From Methanomicrobiales archaeon (lineage in GTDB: Archaea; Halobacteriota; Methanomicrobia; Methanomicrobiales; Methanospirillaceae): a DNA stretch of 64,000 nucleotides. The notes below the pieces were generated by a model. That model was not told the origin of the DNA, searched no databases, and was given only the letters and a program-made list of their open reading frames with translations. The DNA lies in assembly GCA_025350045.1 (NCBI GenBank), contig JANXYM010000087.1:25015-89014 (forward strand), written 5' to 3'. A program made the position numbers and the translations under genes. Below are positions 17,842 to 27,712 of the stretch, one piece after another. Position 1 is the stretch's first letter, and each line of letters opens with the position of its first letter.

Positions 17842-18027
17842 ATCTCATTTTTTTAACGGACCAGCCTCGTAATGGGGAACATTTCGGCTCCCAATACCAA
17901 TTCTCCCGGGTATCAGCATAAACCAAACCGTGCCCCAAAACGGCATGGAATGGTCTGATCGAAGCCATCATCAGGACAAACGTAGAATCACTCAATATTC
18001 GAAAAGATTTTCCGGGGACAAGAAACA

Positions 18028-20595
18028 ATGACATTCACCGCACCATCGAATAAACCGGATCCCCTGCAAACGTATCATACCCTTACTGAAGAAGAATTAT
18101 TTTTCGTTCTTAACAGCAGCCCGGGGGGGCTGACCATAGGGCAGGCGCAAGCAGGTCTTGTCCGCTTCGGGCACAACGATATCGCCCGTATCCGGAAGCC
18201 TCTGGTGATCTTTCAGTTCCTGGGCCATTTCAAAAACCTGCTCATCGTCATCCTGCTCATTGCTGCAGCTATATCAATGTTCGTTGGTGAACTGATTAAT
18301 TCAGTCATCATCTTTTTCATCGTCATCGCCAGCGTAACTCTGGATTTTTTCCAGGAATACAAGGCCGATCAGACTGCGGACCTGCTCAGGCAGAAAATCC
18401 TCACCCGGGTCACGGCGTTCCGTGACGGTAGGGAACGGGATCTGCCCATTGCCGAACTGGTTCCGGGAGATCTGGTCAGGCTCACCGCCGGGGATATTGT
18501 TCCTGCCGACGCACGGGTACTGACAGCACGGAATTTTTACGTTAATGAGTCTGCCCTGACCGGTGAACCCTTCCCGGTTGAAAAACACCCGGGGGTTGCC
18601 GTCGCTGGAACTCCTGTCACTACTGCCAACAATTACATCTTTCTGGGTACGGCCGTTGTCAGCGGGATGGCCACAGCGCTGGTCACAAAGACCGGCATTT
18701 CAACAGAATTTGGTAAAGTGGCAAAGACCCTGATCGAACGCCCCCCGGAAACGGAGTTCGAACGGGGGCTGAAGCAGTACAGTTACCTGATGTCGAAATT
18801 TGTGTTCTTTTTAGTTATCTTCGTGTTCTTCATCAACGCCCTGTTCCGGCATGGCATCCTGGAGTCATTGCTCTTTTCTGTTGCACTCGCGGTAGGTATG
18901 ACACCGGAGCTTCTGCCCATGATCCTCTCCCTCAACCTTTCCAAAGGTTCCATCGCGATGTCCAAAAAAGGAGCTATTGTCCGGCACCCGGAATCGATCC
19001 AGAACTTTGGAAGCATGGATGTGCTCTGCACGGACAAGACCGGGACCCTTACCAAAAACGAAATTGCGCTTGTGCAGCACCTGGATACAGAAGGAAACGA
19101 AAGCGAGAATGTTTTGCTATACTCATTCATCAACAGCTCATTTGACACCGGATTGAAAAGTCCCCTTGATGAAGCGATCCTCAGGTTCCGCCACATCGAT
19201 ATCGAGGGGGTCCGTAAAATAGATGAGATACCCTTTGATTTTATCAGAAAACGGGTTTCGGTAGTTGTTTCCAACGGCGATAAACACATGATCGTATCCA
19301 AGGGCGCACCCGAGGAGATCTTCCGTATCTGCTCTTCGATTGATAAAAACGATGTTGTCAAACCACTGACAAATATTATCCGGGAGCAGATTGATGGCAT
19401 CTACCAGGCCCAGAGTGCGGGGGGATTTAGAACCCTTGCGGTATGCTATCGTCCCGTGCCGTATGAGATGACACAGTTTTCTGCCGGCGATGAAAAGGAG
19501 ATGATCCTTTCCGGCTTTGTCACCTTCATCGATCCTCCCAAAGATACGGCCCGTGAATCGGTCCTGCTGCTGGAACAGTCCGGGATAGAACTCAAGATCC
19601 TTACCGGGGATAACGAACTAGTTACAAAAAAGATCTGTGAAGATATTGGCATTCTTATCAAAGGTGTTCTCACGGGAGAGGATATCGAACATATGGACGT
19701 TCAGACACTCTCCCGGGTGGTAGAGGACATTACTATCTTCTCCCGCATGACCCCGGTGCAGAAGAACCGGGTCATGATGGCCTTGAAAAAGAACGGCCAT
19801 ATTGTCGGGTTCATGGGGGACGGAATCAACGACGCACCATCTATCCGTGAGGCAGATGTGGGCATATCGGTTGAAAATGCCGTGGATATTGCAAAGGAGT
19901 CTGCCGATATTATCCTTTTGAAAAACGACCTGCGTATCCTCAATGACGGGGTGCTTGAGGGAAGGAGAACATTTGGGAACACCATGAAGTACATCCTGAT
20001 GGGGACAAGTTCCAATTTCGGGAATATGTTTTCAGTTGCCGGAGCTTCCCTTTTTCTCCGCTTCCTCCCGATGCTCCCAATCCAGATCCTGTTGAACAAC
20101 CTTCTCTACGACATTTCGGAGTCAACGATTCCCACTGATAACGTTGACGAGTCCTATATCAGGACTCCGAAAAAATGGGACATGGATTTTATTAAGAAAT
20201 TCATCATGATATTTGGCCCGATCAGTTCGGTGTTCGATTTTATCACATTCTTTATCCTGCTGATCGTCTTTACTGCCGATGCAGCACTCTTCCAGACGGC
20301 ATGGTTTGTCGAGTCAATCTGCACCCAGACGCTGGTCATTTTCGTGATCCGGACGCGGGTCGTCCCGTTTTATCATAGCAGGCCCAGCCGGCTTCTCGTT
20401 GCAAGCACGGTCCTGATCGTTGCGGTCGCCTGCATCCTGCCGTTTACCGTCATAGGCAGCCTGTTCGGGTTTGTCCCGTTGCCGGCATCGTTCTTTGTTG
20501 TACTGGCCATACTGGTGATCGGCTATATTGTCATTGTCGAACTGGTCAAACGCTGGTTCTATACCCGATACGATTCCACGAGGGGCAGGAAATAA
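18028..20595 (+). CDS. Magnesium-transporting P-type ATPase (MgtA/MgtB type)
   Basis: This 855-residue P-type ATPase has a cation-ATPase N-terminal domain, the actuator motif LTGEPF, the phosphorylation site CTDKTGTLTKNE (Asp336), the hinge GDGINDAPSI and about ten membrane helices, with four to six in the C-terminal block. Length and the C-terminal NNLLYDISESTIPTDNVD segment match Mg2+ importers of the MgtA/MgtB class. These are more typical of bacteria than of methanogens, which suggests acquisition by transfer (inference). No PhoP-like regulator or MgtC gene is adjacent. Confidence 0.92.
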   Translation: MTFTAPSNKPDPLQTYHTLTEEELFFVLNSSPGGLTIGQAQAGLVRFGHNDIARIRKPLVIFQFLGHFKNLLIVILLIAAAISMFVGELINSVIIFFIVIASVTLDFFQEYKADQTADLLRQKILTRVTAFRDGRERDLPIAELVPGDLVRLTAGDIVPADARVLTARNFYVNESALTGEPFPVEKHPGVAVAGTPVTTANNYIFLGTAVVSGMATALVTKTGISTEFGKVAKTLIERPPETEFERGLKQYSYLMSKFVFFLVIFVFFINALFRHGILESLLFSVALAVGMTPELLPMILSLNLSKGSIAMSKKGAIVRHPESIQNFGSMDVLCTDKTGTLTKNEIALVQHLDTEGNESENVLLYSFINSSFDTGLKSPLDEAILRFRHIDIEGVRKIDEIPFDFIRKRVSVVVSNGDKHMIVSKGAPEEIFRICSSIDKNDVVKPLTNIIREQIDGIYQAQSAGGFRTLAVCYRPVPYEMTQFSAGDEKEMILSGFVTFIDPPKDTARESVLLLEQSGIELKILTGDNELVTKKICEDIGILIKGVLTGEDIEHMDVQTLSRVVEDITIFSRMTPVQKNRVMMALKKNGHIVGFMGDGINDAPSIREADVGISVENAVDIAKESADIILLKNDLRILNDGVLEGRRTFGNTMKYILMGTSSNFGNMFSVAGASLFLRFLPMLPIQILLNNLLYDISESTIPTDNVDESYIRTPKKWDMDFIKKFIMIFGPISSVFDFITFFILLIVFTADAALFQTAWFVESICTQTLVIFVIRTRVVPFYHSRPSRLLVASTVLIVAVACILPFTVIGSLFGFVPLPASFFVVLAILVIGYIVIVELVKRWFYTRYDSTRGRK

Positions 20596-20632
20596 AAAAG
20601 GGATTTAAACCTTATACCTGAAAGATCATCTG

Positions 20633-20818
20633 TCACCAGAGCCGGACACATCTCAGTAAGCAATTCGCATACGACCGTAGAACCGGGTCCTCATCCTCAT
20701 CCGCAACGAACACCCTGAGTCCCCGGAGCGCTCCGGTACTCCGGATTGCAGTAAGCGCAACAACAGGCTGTTCGCGAATCGCAGTCCGCTCGTTCCGGTT
20801 CCGCAACCGTCCAATCAT
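20633..20818 (-). CDS. Possible 61-residue ORF downstream of rlmH
   Basis: An open frame starting MIGRLRNRNERTAIREQ runs to 20633 and ends LLRCVRLW. Codon choice (CGG arginine, balanced third positions) resembles real genes here, but there is no clear ribosome site or known family. It could be a small gene, or the remnant of one overlapped by rlmH (the frame extends upstream to 20923, inside rlmH). The 20596-20867 gap holds nothing else. Confidence 0.2.
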   Translation of the reverse strand: MIGRLRNRNERTAIREQPVVALTAIRSTGALRGLRVFVADEDEDPVLRSYANCLLRCVRLW

Positions 20819-20867
20819 TACACCCGCAATCGGTGCGGCAGATGTGCCCCCCAAGGGCTCCTGCGTA

Positions 20868-21347
20868 CTACTTGTGGTATGGCTCACCCCGGAGGATTCG
20901 GAATGCCCGATATACCTGCTCAAAGAGGAGGAGGCGGGCTATGGGGTGGGTGAAGGTCATTTTAGAGAAGGAGAGGCAAAGATTGCTTCGGGAAAGAACT
21001 ACCGGGGAGAGACCGAGATCCCCCCCAATCACAAAGACCAGCTGGTTCTGCCCGGAGAGTTCCCATTCGCGAAACGATCCGGCCAGATTCTCACTCGACC
21101 AGCTCTGCCCCCTCATGTCAAGGGTGATAACAATGGAGCCCTCTGGAATAGCAGCAAGGATCCGATCGCCTTCCTTCTCCTTTGCTATTGATTCATTAGC
21201 CGGTGAAACGGAGAGGGGGCGTTTCTCCTCTGCCAGCTCAACAACCTGAAGTTTAGTATAGGGCCGCAAGCGTTTTTCATACTCGGCAATACCCTCCTGT
21301 AGGTATTTTTCCTTGATTTTTCCTACAGCTATGATCCGAATCTGCAT
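20868..21347 (-). CDS. rlmH: 23S rRNA pseudouridine methyltransferase RlmH
   Basis: This 159-residue SPOUT methyltransferase methylates N3 of pseudouridine 1915 (E. coli numbering) in helix 69 of 23S rRNA. The knot motifs LVFVIGGDLGLSPVV and LSFSKMTFTHPIARLLLFEQVYRAFRI are clear, and the C-terminus YHK matches the family. RlmH is near-universal in bacteria and only patchy in archaea, so an old transfer is likely. It is flanked by its own small gaps and is probably monocistronic. Confidence 0.93.
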   Translation of the reverse strand: MQIRIIAVGKIKEKYLQEGIAEYEKRLRPYTKLQVVELAEEKRPLSVSPANESIAKEKEGDRILAAIPEGSIVITLDMRGQSWSSENLAGSFREWELSGQNQLVFVIGGDLGLSPVVLSRSNLCLSFSKMTFTHPIARLLLFEQVYRAFRILRGEPYHK

Positions 21348-21428
21348 GGTTTACCCTGCAATGAAGTTAAACATCTGGACATACGGCGCGCTAAAAAGAT
21401 AAAAAGAAGGGGGGTGGAAGTAAGTTAC

Positions 21429-21743
21429 CTATGGATTACTTTTGGACTCTTTTGTATCGATATTTTGGCGAGATAACACTTCAATAAGTACTTCTTTCAT
21501 CATATTTTTCATGAGTTCCCGGCCCTCATCTGAGGACATGTAGTCTTTGAACAGCTCTTTAAACTGTCCCATATCGTGGTGATTATCGACGAAGCTTAAT
21601 AAAGCTTGTGTGATACAATCAGAGACCGTGGAGAACTTCTTTTCCTCATACACGAGTTTATTGACCTTCTCGTAGATATTTGGGGGCATTTTATAGGATA
21701 TTGCAACACGTTCCCCTCGGGTCGCCGGTATCTTCTCAGCCAT
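21429..21743 (-). CDS. Ribbon-helix-helix type DNA-binding protein
   Basis: This 104-residue protein begins with a segment fitting a ribbon-helix-helix fold: a beta strand (RGERVAISYKMPPN) followed by two helices (IYEKVNKLVYEEKK, VSDCITQALLSFVDN). A helical C-terminal tail may mediate oligomers. It is divergent from a small membrane-protein gene, and a TATA-like CTATAAATAG (21763-21772) overlaps its promoter. It probably regulates itself or the divergent gene; no toxin gene is beside it. Confidence 0.65.
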   Translation of the reverse strand: MAEKIPATRGERVAISYKMPPNIYEKVNKLVYEEKKFSTVSDCITQALLSFVDNHHDMGQFKELFKDYMSSDEGRELMKNMMKEVLIEVLSRQNIDTKESKSNP

Positions 21744-21899
21744 TCCCTAAAAACTAGGGCTAAATACTATAAATAGCCTGTTAATCGCCCGCAATAATCC
21801 ATAAGAATTACATTTTTTTATTTAGTATCCCTTAAGGCATACATATGGAATACTTTTTATAGCGCGGCGGGTAATAGGAGATCATTCCGAGGTGACCAC

Positions 21900-22382
21900 A
21901 TGAACGAAATTATCCTGTTGCTCCTGTCAATCGTTGGCATCTTCTCAGCTGCCTGCTGTGTTGCGCTCGTCGCTCTGGGTAAAATAATCGATAATTTTCC
22001 CTTAGGAGATGAGGAAACCCGTACCCGGGGAATATCAAGCCCGGCAGAATCGACAAAAATCGCAGTCGTATTGTTCTGGATCTGTTTCATCCCGGGAGCA
22101 TGGGCGGTTCTTCAGGAGGGGGTTGTGACTCGTATTGCAGGAATTACCCTGCTGTTTTCCATCTGCCTTTTCATGTTCACGGGGCTTGTCTTCTCCTTTG
22201 CCGTACTCAGCACCATGAAAGGGCTTAAAAATGCATACGGAGATACCGTACTTCGCTTAGGTAAAGAAGTCCCCCAGGTAAGCCCTTCATCACCAGTGAG
22301 TGTAAAAGAGACAACGATCCATCAAAGGCGGAGAGAGAACCCGTTATCGAACGTTATGGTAAATGCATTGCTGAAAAAATAA
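21900..22382 (+). CDS. Small membrane protein, unknown function
   Basis: This 160-residue protein has three predicted membrane helices (about residues 3-28, 58-78 and 83-108) and a soluble, basic C-terminal tail (HQRRRENPLSNVMVNALLKK). I do not recognise the family. The promoter TTTTTATAG (21850-21858) and the ribosome site GAGGTGACC just before the ATG support it as real. It is divergent from the ribbon-helix-helix gene. Confidence 0.72.
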   Translation: MNEIILLLLSIVGIFSAACCVALVALGKIIDNFPLGDEETRTRGISSPAESTKIAVVLFWICFIPGAWAVLQEGVVTRIAGITLLFSICLFMFTGLVFSFAVLSTMKGLKNAYGDTVLRLGKEVPQVSPSSPVSVKETTIHQRRRENPLSNVMVNALLKK

Positions 22383-22392
22383 AATAGAAGGA

Positions 22393-23610
22393 TTACCCAA
22401 ATATCTTTTTTGACTGCTCCAGTGCATCAACTGCAGGGAGCTTTTTCCCGGTAAGGAATTCAATACATGCTCCGCCACCCGTAGAGATATGCGTGAAATC
22501 CTTCTCGATGCCGAGTTTTTCTATCACCACAGCAGTATGTCCCCCACCGACAACTGAGAATTCAACCTTGGACGCAGCCCTGAGAAGCTCGTAGGTACCG
22601 GTGGCAAAGTCTGCATCTTCAAAGACGCCTGCAGGCCCATTGAATACCACGGTTCCTGCCTTTTTGATCTCATGGACGAGGGTTGCAACTGCGTCCATGC
22701 CGAGATCCAGTACGGGTACATCGTCCGGTATCCGGTCTACCGCATATTCCATACGGCGGTTATCCTTCCTGACTGCAACAGACTCGGGCATTACAACCCG
22801 GTCCCGGTAACGGGCAAGGATCTCTTTGGCCTTCTCAATCTCCGGCTGGTATTTGAGCTGGGCGATAAGCTGCGTAGAGGGTTTGCCGATATCGTAACCT
22901 GAGGCAATTAAAAAGACATTGGCCACTAAACCAATGACAATGACCTGATCCGCGATTCCATTATCCAGCACATGCTTTGCTACATCAATGGAATCATCCA
23001 CTTTGGTACCACCAAGTACCATACAGACAGGGCGTGGAGCACCGGAAAAAACTTTTGAGAGGGTGGAGACTTCCCTTTCCATGAGTAGTCCCCCCGCAGA
23101 GCGCATGACCATAGGAAGACCAACAACCGTTGGTTGCGAACGGTGGGCAGTACCAAATGCATCATTGACAAAGACATCCGCCATTGCGGCAAGTTTCTTC
23201 ACAAGATGCGTCTTTTTGGCCTCTTCGGGTTTTAAGGTCAGGTTCTCCTCAGCATTGAACCTGACATTCTCCAGCATCAGCACCTCACCTGTCTTCATCG
23301 CGTGCACAGCTTCGCGGGCATGCCGCCCGAAGATACTGTCCACATAGGCGACCGGTTTTCCGAGCAGGTGCTCAAGTTTCTCAGCATGGGCTTCCAAGGG
23401 AGTGAAATCTTTCTTTCCCGGCCTGCTCTGGTGGGTGACTATCACGACACGGCTGTCAGAAAGAGCACGGATTGTGGGAAGGTGCTCCCTGAACCGCTTG
23501 TCATCCAAAATAAGATTGGAGGTGGGGTCGATAGGGGAGTTGAGATCGAGCCGGAGGAGGACCGTTTTTCCATCGCACCCCAGTTCCCTTATGGTTCCAA
23601 TCGGCATCAT
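22393..23610 (-). CDS. pgk: Phosphoglycerate kinase
   Basis: This 405-residue enzyme converts 1,3-bisphosphoglycerate and ADP to 3-phosphoglycerate and ATP (in reverse for gluconeogenesis in methanogens). The N-terminal substrate motif LRLDLNSPID, the arginine-rich HQSRPGKKDFT, the hinge and the C-terminal nucleotide motif VVGGGHTAVVIEKL are all present. A GAGGT ribosome site precedes the tandem ATGs. It starts 17 bases after the ATP synthase D subunit on the same strand, so it probably reads from the ATP synthase operon, linking its expression to energy supply. Confidence 0.96.
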   Translation of the reverse strand: MMPIGTIRELGCDGKTVLLRLDLNSPIDPTSNLILDDKRFREHLPTIRALSDSRVVIVTHQSRPGKKDFTPLEAHAEKLEHLLGKPVAYVDSIFGRHAREAVHAMKTGEVLMLENVRFNAEENLTLKPEEAKKTHLVKKLAAMADVFVNDAFGTAHRSQPTVVGLPMVMRSAGGLLMEREVSTLSKVFSGAPRPVCMVLGGTKVDDSIDVAKHVLDNGIADQVIVIGLVANVFLIASGYDIGKPSTQLIAQLKYQPEIEKAKEILARYRDRVVMPESVAVRKDNRRMEYAVDRIPDDVPVLDLGMDAVATLVHEIKKAGTVVFNGPAGVFEDADFATGTYELLRAASKVEFSVVGGGHTAVVIEKLGIEKDFTHISTGGGACIEFLTGKKLPAVDALEQSKKIFG

Positions 23611-23627
23611 AACCTCAGATAAAAAAA

Positions 23628-24257
23628 TTATGCGGTGTTCCGGGATTTGATCTTTTTCATCCGGAAGAGTTCTTCCCGCTCCATCTCATCGAGACGCATC
23701 TTGATAAAGTCCCGTGCTGCGGTGAGCTCCGGTATAACCTTGTACTCCAGTGCATTGACACGGCGTTTGGTCTTCTCGATCTCATCGAGCAGGCGCTTCA
23801 TCGTGGTCTCAATCTCGGCACTCTCGATGATCGATTCTACCAGTTCCTCAAACGCTGATGCTGTCTCATCAATGACTGTTGAAGTGCCAAGCACACCATA
23901 GCCGCGGTCGACAAGACTTTTTCTGACTTTGGATGATTCGATCTGCGGAACGACCACACCCATGATATTCTTGCTCTTCAGGATAATCTGGGGTACTTCT
24001 TTAACCGAAAATGCCGCAGATTTCACACCGATTGCACCTTCGACGGTGTTGGCTACCGCCATCATCTCGACTGCTTTTGCATACTTTCGGAGAAGGTCGC
24101 CCCGGGTATCCTTGGCATTTGCCAGGATCTTGAAAAATTCAAGGATTAGTCCATCGCGCTTCATTTTAAGGATCTTATAGCCACGCTCCGATAACTGGAT
24201 CTTCCGCTTTAAGTTGATCAGTTCTGAACGGGTTGGCTTGATATCGCGCAGGGCCAT
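23628..24257 (-). CDS. atpD: A-type ATP synthase subunit D
   Basis: This 209-residue protein is the central-shaft subunit D (rotor, gamma-like) of the archaeal ATP synthase. It is two long helices with the family opening MALRDIKPTRSELINLKRK and a closing helix pair RRVNALEYKVIPEL. The start at 24257 has a GAAGGAGT ribosome site; an 8-codon upstream extension in frame is unlikely. It is the last ATP synthase gene of the operon. Confidence 0.96.
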   Translation of the reverse strand: MALRDIKPTRSELINLKRKIQLSERGYKILKMKRDGLILEFFKILANAKDTRGDLLRKYAKAVEMMAVANTVEGAIGVKSAAFSVKEVPQIILKSKNIMGVVVPQIESSKVRKSLVDRGYGVLGTSTVIDETASAFEELVESIIESAEIETTMKRLLDEIEKTKRRVNALEYKVIPELTAARDFIKMRLDEMEREELFRMKKIKSRNTA

Positions 24258-24264
24258 GGACTTT

Positions 24265-25653
24265 CTACTCCTTCTTTGCACCAGTGCGGAACTTCGGGTG
24301 GTACTTGTTGATCAGTTCACGGTCGATACGGGTCAGCTGCTCGACGGGCAGCGTCGCGAGAAGATCCCAGGCGAGGTTTAAGGTATCCTCAATGCTGCGA
24401 TCCTCGTCATATCCCTGGCGGACAAACCGGCTCTCGAAGAGATCAGCAAACTCCAGAAGCAACCGGTCACGTTCGGAAAGGGCATCCTTACCAACGATGG
24501 CAACGAGCCCACGGAGATCGTTTCCTTCTGCGTACCCGGCGTACATCTGGTCGGAGACCTTCTTGTGGTCTTCACGGGTTTTTCCTTTCCCGATACCGAG
24601 ATTCATCAGACGGGAGAGCGATGGTAGCACGTTGATGGGCGGATAGATACCTTTACGGTGGAGATCACGGTTGACCACGATCTGGCCTTCGGTAATGTAA
24701 CCGGTCAGGTCGGCGATCGGGTGAGTGATATCGTCACCGGGCATGGTCAGGATCGGAATCTGGGTGACAGAGCCCTTCTGACCCTTGATCATACCGGCAC
24801 GCTCATAGAGGTTGGCGAGATCCGTGTACATGTATCCCGGGTAGCCACGGCGACCGGGCACTTCTTCACGGGCTGCACCGATCTGACGGAGCGCCTCACA
24901 GTAGTTGGTCATATCCGTAAGGATGACGAGCACATGCATTCCGAGCTCGAATGCAAGGTATTCAGCAGTGGTCAGGGCCAGCCTTGGGGTGATGATACGC
25001 TCAACGGCTGGGTCATCCGCAAGATTAAGGAACACGACTGCACGTTCCAGCGCACCGGTGCGCTCGAAGTCCTGCATGAAGTAGTTCGCTTCTTCCTTGG
25101 TGATACCCATCGCAGCAAAGACTACCGCGAATTTTTCGGTCGAACCAGGCACTTTTGCCTGCCGTGCGATCTGCAGCGCAACGTTGTTGTGAGGGAGACC
25201 TGCACCCGAGAAGATCGGGAGCTTCTGGCCACGGACAAGGGTGTTGGTTCCATCGATTGTGGAGATACCGGTCTGGATGAAATCCGCCGGCATGCCCCGG
25301 GCGTACGGGTTGATAGCAGCACCGTTGATGTCCAGGCGCTTCTCCGGGACAATATCTGGGCCGCCATCAATGGGTTTACCGCCACCAGACAGGATGCGTC
25401 CGAGCATCTCCCTACCAACAGGCATCTTGATGGTCTCACCCGTGAACCGGACACCGCTGTCTCTTCCGATACCGGCGGTGGTCTCGAAGATCTGGACAAC
25501 GACGAGTTCGTCGCTCGTGTCGAGTACCTGGCCACGCTTGGTTGTGCCATCGGCAAGAATTATATTAACGAGTTCGCCATAGGCAATCGGCTCGGTCTTT
25601 TCGACAAAGACAAGCGGCCCGGCAATCTTGCTTATCGTCCTGTATTCCTTCAT
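24265..25653 (-). CDS. atpB: A-type ATP synthase subunit B
   Basis: This 462-residue non-catalytic subunit of the A1 head alternates with subunit A. It has the RecA-like fold but the P-loop is replaced ([12 protein letters not shown]), as is normal for B. The conserved C-terminal region [25 protein letters not shown] is truncated from nothing: the length is standard. Its start overlaps the stop of atpA by 4 bases (ATGA-type coupling). Confidence 0.97.
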   Translation of the reverse strand: MKEYRTISKIAGPLVFVEKTEPIAYGELVNIILADGTTKRGQVLDTSDELVVVQIFETTAGIGRDSGVRFTGETIKMPVGREMLGRILSGGGKPIDGGPDIVPEKRLDINGAAINPYARGMPADFIQTGISTIDGTNTLVRGQKLPIFSGAGLPHNNVALQIARQAKVPGSTEKFAVVFAAMGITKEEANYFMQDFERTGALERAVVFLNLADDPAVERIITPRLALTTAEYLAFELGMHVLVILTDMTNYCEALRQIGAAREEVPGRRGYPGYMYTDLANLYERAGMIKGQKGSVTQIPILTMPGDDITHPIADLTGYITEGQIVVNRDLHRKGIYPPINVLPSLSRLMNLGIGKGKTREDHKKVSDQMYAGYAEGNDLRGLVAIVGKDALSERDRLLLEFADLFESRFVRQGYDEDRSIEDTLNLAWDLLATLPVEQLTRIDRELINKYHPKFRTGAKKE

Positions 25654-27416
25654 GCTGCCGACCTCAGTGTGTTGAACTCATCGTCCATCTGTTTCATAAT
25701 CTTCGCCAGTTCAGGTGTGTAATCCTTGATGAACTTGATCTGGGCCAGTTCGTTCTTGGCTTTGACCGCATTGATCTGAGCGGGGCTGACACCGACAAGC
25801 TGGGCTGAGTACGACAGTTCGGCATATGTCTTGATAGCCTTCATCATGGCGTACTGTTTCTTCATGTCACAGAATGTGTCGACTGCGTCGTATGCATTCT
25901 GCTGGAGGAAGATCTCACGGATCATACGGGCAACTTCGATCGTCACCTGCTCAGATTCAGGCAGGGCATCGGAACCAACGAGCTGCACGATTTCCTGAAG
26001 TTCTGCCTCTTTCTGGAGGATTTCCATGGCCCATGACCGGATGGTGTTCCACTCGGGGGAGACTTCCTTGTCATAATAGTCATGGAGAGCTTCGAGATAC
26101 AGGGAGTACGAGTTCAGCCAGTTGATGGCCGGGAAGTGCCTGCGCTGGGAGAGCTTTGCGTCCAGTGCCCAGAAGACCTTGACGATACGCAGGGTGTTCT
26201 GGGTAACGGGTTCTGAGAAATCTCCACCAGGCGGGGACACTGCACCGATAACAGAGACGGAGCCACGGGCCCCGTTGAGAGTCTTGACAAGGCCGGCACG
26301 CTCGTAGAACTCCGAGAGCCGGGCTGCAAGGTATGCCGGGTATCCTTCTTCACCGGGCATCTCTTCGAGACGCGAGGAGATTTCACGCATTGCTTCTGCC
26401 CACCGGGAGGTCGAATCTGCCATCAGGGAGACGTCATAGCCCATATCACGGAAATATTCTGCAATGGTGATACCGGTATAAACCGATGCTTCACGGGCTG
26501 CCACGGGCATGTTTGATGTGTTTGCGATGAGCACGGTCCTTTCCATGAGTGGCTTGCCGCTCTTCGGGTCTTCAAGGTGCGGGAATTCCGTAAGAACTTC
26601 CGTCATCTCGTTGCCGCGTTCTCCGCAGCCGATGTAGACCACAATCTCGGCATCCGACCACTTGGCCAGCTGCTGCTGGGTAACCGTCTTGCCGCTCCCG
26701 AAGGGTCCGGGAATTGCGGCAGTACCTCCCTTTGCGATCGGGAAGAGACCGTCGAGGATACGCTGACCGGTGATCAGCGGGATCGTCGGGTTCATCTTCT
26801 CTTTCACAGGACGGGGAACACGGACCGGCCAGCGCTGGATCATCGGATATTCGCGACCGTCTTCGAGAACACAGATGATCTCGTCGATCGTGTAGTCTCC
26901 ACTCTTGATCGTCTTGACCGTCCCCGGCTTTACATTCGGGGGGAGCATGACCTTATGGACGATGTTGGTTTCCTGAACCTCACCGAGAATTGCACCCGGC
27001 TCGACCTTGTCGCCGGACTTGACAAGCGGCTTGAAGGTCCACTTCTTGTCATGGGATAGACCAGGTGCAGTTACACCACGCTCGATAAAGTTGCCCATCT
27101 TATCCACAAGTACGGAGAGGGGGCGCTGGATACCATCATAGATACTGGTCAGCAGACCCGGACCGAGTTCAACTGCCAGCGAAAGTCCGGTGTTTGAGAC
27201 CGGTTCACCGGGTCTGATACCGGAAGTGTCTTCGTAGACCTGGATGATGACACTCTCACCCTGGATCTTGATGACCTCACCCATCAGCTCTTCTTTGCCG
27301 ACCTTCACCACATCGTACATGTGGGCATCAAGGTTGACTGCCGTCACGACAGGGCCGGCAATTCTTTTCAGAACCCCTTGTTTCTGTTCCTTTGCATGTT
27401 TGGTTGTTACTTCCAC
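25650..27416 (-). CDS. atpA: A-type ATP synthase catalytic subunit A
   Basis: This 588-residue catalytic subunit of the A1 head hydrolyses or makes ATP. The Walker A loop GPFGSGKT lies at about residues 235-242, the Walker B and arginine regions follow ([20 protein letters not shown]), and the non-homologous insert typical of A/V-type A subunits precedes the P-loop. It contains no intein. It overlaps atpF by 10 bases upstream and atpB by 4 bases downstream. Confidence 0.98.
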   Translation of the reverse strand: MEVTTKHAKEQKQGVLKRIAGPVVTAVNLDAHMYDVVKVGKEELMGEVIKIQGESVIIQVYEDTSGIRPGEPVSNTGLSLAVELGPGLLTSIYDGIQRPLSVLVDKMGNFIERGVTAPGLSHDKKWTFKPLVKSGDKVEPGAILGEVQETNIVHKVMLPPNVKPGTVKTIKSGDYTIDEIICVLEDGREYPMIQRWPVRVPRPVKEKMNPTIPLITGQRILDGLFPIAKGGTAAIPGPFGSGKTVTQQQLAKWSDAEIVVYIGCGERGNEMTEVLTEFPHLEDPKSGKPLMERTVLIANTSNMPVAAREASVYTGITIAEYFRDMGYDVSLMADSTSRWAEAMREISSRLEEMPGEEGYPAYLAARLSEFYERAGLVKTLNGARGSVSVIGAVSPPGGDFSEPVTQNTLRIVKVFWALDAKLSQRRHFPAINWLNSYSLYLEALHDYYDKEVSPEWNTIRSWAMEILQKEAELQEIVQLVGSDALPESEQVTIEVARMIREIFLQQNAYDAVDTFCDMKKQYAMMKAIKTYAELSYSAQLVGVSPAQINAVKAKNELAQIKFIKDYTPELAKIMKQMDDEFNTLRSAA

Positions 27417-27712
27417 AGATCAACACCCACCGATCTCTTGATTCTCTCTCTCATGGTCAAACCCCCTTCTTCCTCGGCACCGATCGCAATCACGGTCGGC
27501 TTTACGGAATTTTCCAGAGTTGCACGAAGCCTGCGGGGAACTTTTTCCATGTCGCTGCTGTTGAGTACGAGTATAGCAACCTCGCCATCCTGCAGCACGC
27601 TGGTGATGTATTCATTGAGTTGTTCATCGTTCTCGGCTGCATAGGTCTTACGGATACCCGCAAGCCTGAAACCAAGAATGAACTCACTGTTGCCAATTAC
27701 TGCGATCTCCAT
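27407..27712 (-). CDS. atpF: A-type ATP synthase subunit F
   Basis: This 101-residue protein is the small central-stalk subunit F, opening [20 protein letters not shown] as usual and with a C-terminal helix [19 protein letters not shown] that can reach into the head. Its start follows the atpC stop directly (gap 0) and it overlaps atpA by 10 bases. Confidence 0.96.
   Translation of the reverse strand: MEIAVIGNSEFILGFRLAGIRKTYAAENDEQLNEYITSVLQDGEVAILVLNSSDMEKVPRRLRATLENSVKPTVIAIGAEEEGGLTMRERIKRSVGVDLWK

Noticed and set aside
24658..25722. Plus-strand open frame of 354 codons
   Set aside because: It is antisense to the ATP synthase B subunit gene and shows no family features.
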